NCBI GenBank assembly: GCA_937897085.1
Contig: CALCOR010000098.1
Span: 1 to 10,300, forward strand
DNA: 10,300 bases
From: an uncultured euryarchaeote
GTDB lineage: Archaea; Thermoplasmatota; Poseidoniia; Poseidoniales; Thalassarchaeaceae
Direction: 5' to 3'
The notes under the pieces were generated by a model. That model saw only the letters and a list, made by a program, of their open reading frames with translations, was not told the DNA's origin and searched no databases. Within the stretch, counting starts at the first letter, position 1. Each line of letters starts with the position of its first letter. Below are positions 1 to 5,659 of the stretch, piece by piece. A program made the translations under genes and the position numbers.

Positions 1-1445
1 ATCGGGTGCGCACCTGTGGTGTCAGCATACGCTGACTCAGAGATTTCAGCCAGTGTGGTCAACCCGGAATTCACCGCTTCCAACACACGATGATGCCTCG
101 CTCGCCTGTGTGAGATGTAGTGCTCCAACAGTTTCTCCGGGGTGGGTGAGAGCGGTCCATGCGCTGGGAACAGCATCGGAGGAAACAGGTCGCGAACGCG
201 TTCCAGGCTGGCGAGATAGTCATCCATATCTCCGTCAGCGGAAGGAACGAGGATAGTTCCGACGACGACTGCCAGATCACCTGAGACGACACCGACGTCC
301 GAGGCCAAGGCGATGTGTCCGGGGCAGTGTCCAGGGGTGGTGAGCACTGTCCACGAAACAGAACCTGAAGGACCCTCCAGAACCAGTTCATCACCATCAG
401 AAAGCACCGAATCGGTTTCACATTCAGGAATGACATCGTGTGTCTCTACAGACGCCCATATTGGCGCTCTATAGATGGATGCTATCCCTTCTAGGTCACC
501 GATGTGGTCCGGGTGGCGATGCGTGAACACGGTCGCCACGATGCGCCCTCCCGCCTTCTCGGCCGAGCGCACCCGCCGCTCGAGGTATGCCAATCCTGCC
601 GAATCCTTTGCCGCCGGATCGACCACGATGTGTTCCCCGCCCCGTTCGCCCAGGATGTAGCAGTTGGTGTGCGTCGCGGGCGGCAGTGTCTGCGTCTCTA
701 GCGGAACGCACTCGACCCCTGGTGCGAATTCGATCAGATGCTCTCCGGTAGGCAGTTCGGATGCAAGCGAGTCAGCAACTACTTGCATATCTTCGGATTG
801 TTCTGCAAGCCCGGCGGCCAAGTCACGTAGAAGGGTGATCTGCGGAGGCGGAATGCGCATCTCGCAGGACTCCCATGCGGACAGGGCGTCCATCGGGCGG
901 AGCCAGCGAATGGAATCGAACTCACTCCGCTCGGCAGGAAGGCTCGGTTCAGGAGGGCTGGTACCCGCATGCAGGTGGTAGAAACGATTGTCGAAGCGCA
1001 TGGGAGCCAGAGGGGGTGTAGTGCGCCGGGTGATCAAGCGGAATCCCGTATGGTTGCTCGGAATGATGCCATCCCGTGCCAAGGAAAGCCATGAATCGGC
1101 GTCTGCCAGAACCTCCTCCCTCACCGGCTCATCCACTGCCATCAATCCCCTGCCAGAGGGTGCGAGGCCCACCTCCTCCACGAGTTCGCGCATCAGGCCA
1201 GCCAATGCTGTACCTTCCTCGCCAGACAACTGTTCCATCGCATCCGCTGCCGCCAGGTCACATTCCTTGATGCCACCACCCGGAAACGACCAGAAGTCTG
1301 GGAACGAGGGCATCTCGGATACGCGATGACAGAGCAGCAGCTCGACCCCCTGCGCCCCGTCCCGGGTGATCACAACTGACACGGAGGGCTTGGGCTCGGC
1401 AGGCGAGATTCGCGGCAGTTCGTAGCCGACCGGTACCTCGCTCAT
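1..1445 (-). CDS. NUDIX hydrolase / metallo-beta-lactamase fold fusion protein (3' end beyond window)
   Basis: The frame is open from the ATG at 1445-1443 to the left edge: 481 residues and no stop, so the C-terminus is missing. Residues about 20-200 are a NUDIX domain: FPGGG at 54-58, then RELVEEVGL at 86-94, which matches the REUXEEXGU half of the Nudix box. About 20 extra residues separate the two halves, as in NUDT19-like proteins. Residues about 255-435 are a metallo-beta-lactamase domain with a full ligand set: HRHPDH at 309-314, TPGH (His373), SGD (Asp390) and AHG (His429). After it, EHYISHRRARHHRVLEAV (441-458) starts a region resembling the winged helix of LACTB2-type hydrolases, which is cut at the edge. 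Both catalytic centres look intact. NUDIX enzymes cleave nucleoside diphosphates linked to another moiety; NUDT19-like members act on CoA compounds, and LACTB2 is a zinc-dependent RNase. The substrate here is unknown. No signal peptide is seen, so it is probably cytosolic. Domain calls are firm; function is not. Confidence 0.88.
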   Translation of the reverse strand, partial: MSEVPVGYELPRISPAEPKPSVSVVITRDGAQGVELLLCHRVSEMPSFPDFWSFPGGGIKECDLAAADAMEQLSGEEGTALAGLMRELVEEVGLAPSGRGLMAVDEPVREEVLADADSWLSLARDGIIPSNHTGFRLITRRTTPPLAPMRFDNRFYHLHAGTSPPEPSLPAERSEFDSIRWLRPMDALSAWESCEMRIPPPQITLLRDLAAGLAEQSEDMQVVADSLASELPTGEHLIEFAPGVECVPLETQTLPPATHTNCYILGERGGEHIVVDPAAKDSAGLAYLERRVRSAEKAGGRIVATVFTHRHPDHIGDLEGIASIYRAPIWASVETHDVIPECETDSVLSDGDELVLEGPSGSVSWTVLTTPGHCPGHIALASDVGVVSGDLAVVVGTILVPSADGDMDDYLASLERVRDLFPPMLFPAHGPLSPTPEKLLEHYISHRRARHHRVLEAVNSGLTTLAEISESAYADTTGAHP

Positions 1446-1467
1446 GTCGCCGCCCACGCTACGCACC

Positions 1468-1476
1468 GCTTGAAGC
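1468..1476. promoter_or_regulatory. Quasi-palindromic box in the divergent spacer, possible bidirectional core promoter
   Basis: GCTTGAAGC is palindromic except for its central base (1472). That base lies exactly 27 bp from the A of each divergent ATG (1445 minus, 1499 plus). Archaeal TATA boxes sit about 25-30 bp before the transcription start, so this one box could drive two leaderless transcripts. It is not very AT-rich and the spacer holds no better candidate. The role is inferred from position only. Confidence 0.3.
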
Positions 1477-1498
1477 CTGTCGCCCGCTCCGACTCAGC

Positions 1499-1657
1499 AT
1501 GAGCCGCGCCGACCCACTCGCTCCGCTGGTCGCCGAGGTGGAGAAGGATGGACGGCGCAAGGAGCGCTACCAGCGCATCGCCCGTATATCGCTCGCTTGG
1601 TTCATGACGCTGCTCATGCTGGGCTGGGTGTCCAAGTACGCCTTCCGCATGTTGTGA
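1499..1657 (+). CDS. Small single-pass membrane protein, function unknown
   Basis: An ORF of 52 residues runs from ATG at 1499 to TGA at 1655-1657. The first 28 residues are polar and charged, with a basic stretch DGRRKERYQRIAR (17-29). Then comes one hydrophobic segment, about residues 30-45 (ISLAWFMTLLMLGWVS), ending in a short basic tail KYAFRML. The positive charge before the helix suggests a cytoplasmic N-terminus, though the tail is also basic. It starts 53 bp from the divergent NUDIX/MBL gene and ends 39 bp before the tRNA. No family is recognised. The clean helix, the frame filling the space between two real features and the promoter-like box 27 bp upstream argue that it is real, but its length leaves doubt. 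Confidence 0.6.
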   Translation: MSRADPLAPLVAEVEKDGRRKERYQRIARISLAWFMTLLMLGWVSKYAFRML

Positions 1658-1666
1658 GGTGGCGTT

Positions 1667-1675
1667 GAAATAATG
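1667..1675 (+). promoter_or_regulatory. TATA-like box of the tRNA-Gln gene
   Basis: GAAATAATG is the most AT-rich stretch between the small membrane-protein gene and the tRNA. Its centre is 26 bp before the first base of the tRNA, the expected spacing for an archaeal TATA box with transcription starting at or near the mature 5' end. The same nine bases recur upstream of the cyclophilin gene at 5614-5622, which supports a real promoter element. Confidence 0.6.
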
Positions 1676-1696
1676 GCGCTGATTCGGCTTGCTCAC

Positions 1697-1769
1697 AGTC
1701 CCTTAGTGTAGCGGTCCATCATGGAGGCCTCTGGAGCCTCCGACCCTGGTTCGAATCCGGGAGGGACTA
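1697..1769 (+). tRNA. tRNA-Gln (anticodon CUG)
   Basis: The 73-nt sequence folds as a cloverleaf. The acceptor stem AGTCCCT (1697-1703) pairs with AGGGACT (1762-1768), and the discriminator base is A1769. The anticodon stem GAGGC/GCCTC (1724-1728, 1736-1740) encloses loop CTCTGGA, putting anticodon CTG at 1731-1733, which reads CAG glutamine codons. The T arm is CCTGG-TTCGAAT-CCGGG (1750-1766 region) with one G-U pair. The variable loop is short, and there is no intron. CCA is not encoded (the next bases are CCT), so it must be added after transcription. In most archaea such a tRNA is first charged with glutamate and then amidated by GatDE. Confidence 0.93.
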
Positions 1770-1773
1770 CCTC

Positions 1774-2625
1774 TCACGGCTCGGTGGTCGGGTCCCATCC
1801 GGAGATGTAGTTCTCCTCGAGGACGTCCAGTGCATCACGCTGGTCTTCTATGTCCAGATCCAGCGCTGCAAGGTTCTCCGCAATGCGCTGCTCGTTGCTC
1901 GACTTCGGTATTGTGATGTAGCCGCGGTCCATGCACCATTTGAGCGCCGCTTGTGCTGGAGTGCAGCCGATGGCGCCGGCGATTTCAGCCAACTGCGGAT
2001 CTTCGACCTTGTGTCCGCGTGCAAGCGGTGAGTAAGCCATCGGGACCGCACCGACCTCCAGTGTGGCGGCGATCAAGTCGGGCCGCTGAAGCCATGGATG
2101 GATCTCCACCTGATTCACCGATGGACCGTATCGTGCTGTCTGCATCAGGGCATCGAGATGATGCCGACCGTAGTTCGAGACCCCGATGGCCTTCGTCCAG
2201 CCATTCTCAAGGCAGGCCTCCATGCCGCGCCATACCTCAGCACGACAGTCGATGTCGGGCGGTGGAGCGTGGACGAGATAGAGGTCGATCTGCTCGAGTC
2301 CGAGCCGTTCGAGACTTGCCTGACAGTGTTCGAGCACCGCGTCGTAGCTCGTTGCATCCAGACTGCGCAACTTGGTGGTCACGAACACCTCGGAGCGCTC
2401 TATTCCGCACTCTGCGAGCGCCTCTCCGACTTCCACTTCATTCTCGTAGACTTTGGCTGTGTCAATGTGCCTGTATCCCGCCTCAAGCGCCCACAGACAA
2501 GCCTGTCTGCACAGCCCTGACTCCTTCATCAGGAATGTTCCCAGGCCGAACTGCGGCACCTCTGAGGTGTGCGCCAGTTCACCTTCAGGAGTGCGGTGGC
2601 CGATGGTGAGCGTCGGACCGTGCAT
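1774..2625 (-). CDS. Aldo/keto reductase family oxidoreductase
   Basis: A complete 283-residue protein, of typical family length. AKRs are cytosolic NADPH-dependent (alpha/beta)8 barrels that reduce aldehydes and ketones. The catalytic tetrad is intact: Asp55 and Tyr60 in GYRHIDTAKVYENE, Lys85 in VFVTTKL, and His119 in YLVHAP. GVSNYG (148-153), NQVEIHPW (171-178) and the cofactor phosphate-binding IPKSSNEQR (239-247) are also present. This pattern resembles the prokaryotic 2,5-diketo-gluconate reductase / AKR5-like group, but the substrate cannot be read from sequence. The gene lies 42 bp after korB on the same strand, so it could be the third gene of that operon. A TATA-like box in the gap suggests it can also be transcribed alone, with little or no leader. 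Its stop lies 4 bp from the end of the convergent tRNA. Confidence 0.92.
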   Translation of the reverse strand: MHGPTLTIGHRTPEGELAHTSEVPQFGLGTFLMKESGLCRQACLWALEAGYRHIDTAKVYENEVEVGEALAECGIERSEVFVTTKLRSLDATSYDAVLEHCQASLERLGLEQIDLYLVHAPPPDIDCRAEVWRGMEACLENGWTKAIGVSNYGRHHLDALMQTARYGPSVNQVEIHPWLQRPDLIAATLEVGAVPMAYSPLARGHKVEDPQLAEIAGAIGCTPAQAALKWCMDRGYITIPKSSNEQRIAENLAALDLDIEDQRDALDVLEENYISGWDPTTEP

Positions 2626-2648
2626 GAGCCTGCTTCATCGGCTTGCCA

Positions 2649-2660
2649 CATATGCATTTG
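2649..2660 (-). promoter_or_regulatory. Possible TATA-like box of the aldo/keto reductase gene
   Basis: On the minus strand this reads CAAATGCATATG, the only AT-rich run in the 42-bp gap after korB. Its centre is about 30 bp before the ATG at 2625, the spacing of an archaeal TATA box for a leaderless transcript. No ribosome-binding site is evident before that ATG, which fits leaderless translation. Assigned from position and composition only. Confidence 0.4.
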
Positions 2661-2667
2661 CTGCGGT

Positions 2668-3696
2668 TCACGAGCGGAACTCAGCGAGCAGGTCAGCGAG
2701 CGCCTGCTCGCTCGGTCGCAACTCGTCGTCGCTCAGATCGACCAGCGGTGTGTCGGAGAGTGTGAGTTCCTCGTCGAGGGTCCTTTGCTCCGCATCGAAG
2801 TAGAGCAGGCCGGTGACGTGCATCTTGTCGACCTCGGCCTTGTGGATTGCCGCCAGCGCCGCCATCGCGTCGGACGGGTCATACTCGTTCCCGACCGTCT
2901 CGAGGCGCAGCGTGGCACCGTCGAACAACTCGATGTCCTGGTATTCTCCAGCGGGGATGTCGACCTCCTCGACCGGAGTGTGGTGCGGGATGTAATCGGG
3001 GGAGTGCAACTCCGTCTCGTTGTCCTTGACATAGCCATAGGAGCGGAAGAACTCTTCATTGTTGGCGAAGGTGACGCACGGGCTGATGACGTCGATGACC
3101 GCGATGCCGCGGTGGCTCATGGCAGCCTTGATGAGCGCCGTCAACTGCTTCTTCGAGCCCGAGAACGAACGCGCCACGAACGAGCAACCGAGGTTGATGG
3201 CCATCGCGCACAGGTCGATCGGGTTCTGCCGGTTCTCCTCCGCCTTGCGCTTGCGGCTCCCCTTCTCGACGGTCGCCGAATACTGTCCCTTGGTGAGGCC
3301 ATACACTCCGTTGTTCTCGATGATGTAGACCATGTTCAGGTTGCGCCGTATCGCGTGCACGAACTGCCCCATGCCGATGCTCGCTGTGTCCCCGTCACCA
3401 GAGACACCGATGAAGCACAGTTCCTTGTTCGCCATGCAGGCGCCGGTGGTGACCGAGGGCATGCGGCCGTGCAGTGTGTTGAACCCGTGGCTCTTGCCGA
3501 GGAAGTAGGCGGGAGTCTTCGACGAACAGCCGATTCCGCTCATCTTGGCGATTCGCTCGGGTGGGATGCCGTTCTCCCAGGCGGCGTTGATGATCACGGT
3601 CGAGATCTGGTCGTGGCCGCAGCCGGGACACAGCGACGAGGGCTTGCCCTGATAGTCCGACTTTGGCAACTCGATGATGTTGAGTTTGATGGTCAT
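2668..3696 (-). CDS. korB: 2-oxoacid:ferredoxin oxidoreductase, beta (thiamine-diphosphate) subunit
   Basis: This subunit of 342 residues binds thiamine diphosphate and a 4Fe-4S cluster. With KorA it oxidatively decarboxylates a 2-oxoacid to acyl-CoA and reduces ferredoxin, most likely 2-oxoglutarate to succinyl-CoA. The TPP motif runs from SGDGD (99-103) to ENNGVYGLTKGQ (127-138). Cys23 and Cys26 (CPGCGH), Cys57 (GIGCSSK) and Cys207 (SPCVTF) have nearly the same spacing as the cluster ligands Cys12, Cys15, Cys46 and Cys197 recalled for the Sulfolobus enzyme. The domain ends near residue 300; the acidic tail is a modest extension. Its ATG overlaps the korA stop (ATGA, 3696-3693) and follows a strong Shine-Dalgarno sequence, so the two are translationally coupled. 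Pyruvate or a broad 2-oxoacid range cannot be excluded. Confidence 0.93.
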   Translation of the reverse strand: MTIKLNIIELPKSDYQGKPSSLCPGCGHDQISTVIINAAWENGIPPERIAKMSGIGCSSKTPAYFLGKSHGFNTLHGRMPSVTTGACMANKELCFIGVSGDGDTASIGMGQFVHAIRRNLNMVYIIENNGVYGLTKGQYSATVEKGSRKRKAEENRQNPIDLCAMAINLGCSFVARSFSGSKKQLTALIKAAMSHRGIAVIDVISPCVTFANNEEFFRSYGYVKDNETELHSPDYIPHHTPVEEVDIPAGEYQDIELFDGATLRLETVGNEYDPSDAMAALAAIHKAEVDKMHVTGLLYFDAEQRTLDEELTLSDTPLVDLSDDELRPSEQALADLLAEFRS

Positions 3697-5477
3697 TTGT
3701 GGACCTCCTCAAGAACTTCCATGATGCGCTCCGCGTACACCCGCGCACGCGGAGGAATCCCGTCGGAGAAGGCGACAGAATGCACCTTGGGAACGAGTTC
3801 GATGGGCAGTTCCGTGCGCAGGATTCCGTACATCTGTCCGTCGCGGTTGATCTCCAGCACGATGACCGTCTCGTGGCGGTTGACGAACTCCTCGACGTGT
3901 GAATGGAGTGGCAGGGCGCGCACCCGACACTGGCTCACCTTGAGGCCGGTCTCCTCGAGGATGTCGTCGATCTCCTGAATGGTATTCTCCATCGAGCCGT
4001 AGAAGATGATGCCCACCTCCAGTTCCTCCTCCTCCCGAAGCACCGGTGCTGGGAGTTGGTTCCGCGCTCCCTCGATTTTGCGTGCCAAGCGCTGCATGTT
4101 GGCGGCGTAGATCTCCGGATTCTCGGAGTAGACGCCGTCCTCGTCGTGGCCGGTGCCGCGGGAAAGGATTGGTTCGAGGCCGGAACCGGGGAGCGTTCGA
4201 TAGGCGATTCCGTCGCCGTCGACATCACGGTAGCGCCCGTATTCCGGAATCTCCTCGAGCGCCTCCTGTGAGCGAATCACCTTGCCGCGGTCCATCGCGT
4301 CTGGATAGTCGAATCCCTTGCACACCCAGCGGTTCATGCCCAGGTCGAGATCACCGAATCCGAACACGGTCGTCTGGTAGCGCTCGGCGTAGTCGAACGC
4401 CCGCCAGGCATACTCGAAGCACTCCTCTACCGTCCCCGGGATGAGCACGATGTGCTGCGTGTCACCTTGCCCAGCATAGTAGACCAGCGTCAGGTCACCC
4501 TGCTGTGTGCGCGTCGGCAATCCGGTGGATGGGCCGACCCGGTTGATGTCCCAGAAGACGGCGGGCACCTCGGCGAAGTAGGAGAGCCCGATGAATTCGG
4601 ACATCAGCGAGATTCCGGGTCCGCTCGTGCAGGACATCGCTCGGATTCCAGCCCAGCCGGCTCCCACGACCATCCCCGCCGCCGCCAGTTCATCCTCGGC
4701 CTGGATGACGGCGCAGGTCGACTTCCCATCCGCATCCACCCTAAGTTTCGGCAGGTGGTCGATGAGTTCCTCTGCGACCGATGATGCGGGGGTGATGGGA
4801 TACCATGAGAGCAGTCCAATGCCACCGAATATGGAGCCGAGCGCGACCGCCTCGTTGCCTTCGATGAGAAATGCGTCCGGGTCCCGCTCGCGCTCTTCGA
4901 CGACGTATGGGTCGCTGACCTCGAGTTCGTCAGCCACGAACTGCCTGCCAAGCTGCAGCGCCTCCAGATTCAACTCGATGGCCTTCTGCTTGCCACCGAA
5001 TTGCTTGGCGAGCGCCGCCTCCAACTTCGCTTCGTCCAGACCGAGCACCTCGGCGAGCGCGCCGACGTAGACGATGTTGGAAATCATGCGCGCCAGTTTC
5101 GGATTCAATCCGCGAGCGATCTTCGTCATTGGGACGGGATAGAGTATCAGGTCGTCTCGCTCCACGGGGAGCTTCACGTCGGAATTGTAGATGACGACCG
5201 TTCCCTGCTCCAGTTTCTCGAGATCCTTCTCCCATGTCGCCTTGTTCATCAGCACCTGGATGTGAGTGCGATCCCCCGGGGCCTGGTAACCGGCATCGGA
5301 GACTCGAACGATGTACCATGTCGGCAGGCCGGAGATGTTGCTAGGGAAGAGATTCTTGCCACTGACGGGAACACCCATTTCGAACATCGTCTGCAGCAGA
5401 ATCAGGTTGGCGCTCTGGGAGCCAGTCCCGTTCGCCGTGGCGATGTTGATGGTGAAGTCGTTGACGATGCGTTCCAT
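3693..5477 (-). CDS. korA: 2-oxoacid:ferredoxin oxidoreductase, alpha subunit (fused gamma-alpha type)
   Basis: This 594-residue subunit combines the gamma and alpha domains of four-subunit enzymes, as in Sulfolobus, haloarchaea and many bacteria. Residues 1 to about 185 are the gamma domain (NIATANGTGSQSAN, 11-24; KNLFPSNISGLPTW, 41-54). Residues about 205-440 are the pyrimidine-binding domain, with YPITP at 226-230, the substrate-proximal motif known in Sulfolobus, then IQAEDELAAAGMVVGAGWAG (258-277) and SCTSGPG (282-288). Residues about 485-590 are domain II (YGSMENTIQE, 493-502). No ferredoxin-like CxxCxxC motif occurs in KorA or KorB, so electrons leave via the KorB cluster to a separate ferredoxin. 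The ATG at 5477 follows AGAAGG directly, and no in-frame alternative fits the family better. It is the first gene of the korAB operon, divergent from the cyclophilin gene. Specificity for 2-oxoglutarate is inferred from subfamily resemblance and the aconitase nearby. Confidence 0.93.
   Translation of the reverse strand: MERIVNDFTINIATANGTGSQSANLILLQTMFEMGVPVSGKNLFPSNISGLPTWYIVRVSDAGYQAPGDRTHIQVLMNKATWEKDLEKLEQGTVVIYNSDVKLPVERDDLILYPVPMTKIARGLNPKLARMISNIVYVGALAEVLGLDEAKLEAALAKQFGGKQKAIELNLEALQLGRQFVADELEVSDPYVVEERERDPDAFLIEGNEAVALGSIFGGIGLLSWYPITPASSVAEELIDHLPKLRVDADGKSTCAVIQAEDELAAAGMVVGAGWAGIRAMSCTSGPGISLMSEFIGLSYFAEVPAVFWDINRVGPSTGLPTRTQQGDLTLVYYAGQGDTQHIVLIPGTVEECFEYAWRAFDYAERYQTTVFGFGDLDLGMNRWVCKGFDYPDAMDRGKVIRSQEALEEIPEYGRYRDVDGDGIAYRTLPGSGLEPILSRGTGHDEDGVYSENPEIYAANMQRLARKIEGARNQLPAPVLREEEELEVGIIFYGSMENTIQEIDDILEETGLKVSQCRVRALPLHSHVEEFVNRHETVIVLEINRDGQMYGILRTELPIELVPKVHSVAFSDGIPPRARVYAERIMEVLEEVHK
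3703..3710 (-). promoter_or_regulatory. Strong Shine-Dalgarno site of korB inside the end of korA
   Basis: The minus strand reads GAGGAGGT, ending 6 bases before the korB ATG at 3696. It lies within the last codons of korA. Together with the ATGA overlap it fixes the korB start and indicates translation from a shared transcript. It is the clearest ribosome-binding site in the window; several other genes appear leaderless. Confidence 0.75.
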
Positions 5478-5550
5478 CCTTCTCAGATGCCCCTGAAGAC
5501 TCGGTCGCTCTGCCTCACCACGTGGGTTCCCTCGCCCTCATGCTGTTCCG

Positions 5551-5560
5551 CGCATACTTC
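5551..5560 (-). promoter_or_regulatory. Weak TATA-like box upstream of korA
   Basis: On the minus strand this reads GAAGTATGCG, about 75-80 bp before the korA ATG. If used, it would give a leader of about 50 nt carrying the AGAAGG ribosome-binding site. Other AT-rich positions in the same spacer are possible. Confidence 0.25.
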
Positions 5561-5613
5561 ATGACTTGAGACTTTGTGTTGCACATGCAGTCAAGGAAGC
5601 GCCTCTTTGAGTC

Positions 5614-5622
5614 GAAATAATG
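5614..5622 (+). promoter_or_regulatory. TATA-like box of the cyclophilin gene
   Basis: GAAATAATG lies about 42 bp before the chosen ATG at 5660, implying a start near 5643-5645 and a leader of about 15 nt. It is identical over nine bases to the box before tRNA-Gln, and a matching CTGA follows both copies seven bases after the start of the shared TAATG portion. An additional GGGG run precedes the start codon. Confidence 0.6.
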
Positions 5623-5659
5623 CCTCTGAGCCCTACTCTGCTCTCAAGGCGCGGGGTTG

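Larger units (their letters stand above)
5478..5659. other. Divergent intergenic region between korA and the cyclophilin gene
   Basis: These 182 bp hold the promoters for both directions: a clear TATA-like box for the rightward gene (5614-5622), a weaker candidate for korA (5551-5560) and a perfect 8-bp palindrome CCACGTGG (5518-5525) within the likely korA leader or promoter. I found no credible small gene, RNA gene or terminator here. Confidence 0.6.

Noticed and set aside
22..37. Inverted repeat GTCAGC-ATAC-GCTGAC
   Set aside because: It lies inside the coding region of the NUDIX/MBL fusion (ESAYADT codons) with no promoter or terminator context, so chance is the simplest explanation.
71..436. 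Minus-strand frame of 121 codons near the left edge
   Set aside because: The metallo-beta-lactamase motifs lie in a different minus-strand frame that stays open from 1445 to base 1; this is its out-of-frame shadow.
2569..3978. Long plus-strand open frame (469 codons) opposite korB and the end of korA
   Set aside because: It is antisense to two strongly supported genes, has no recognisable domain, and reflects GC-rich codon use of the real frames.
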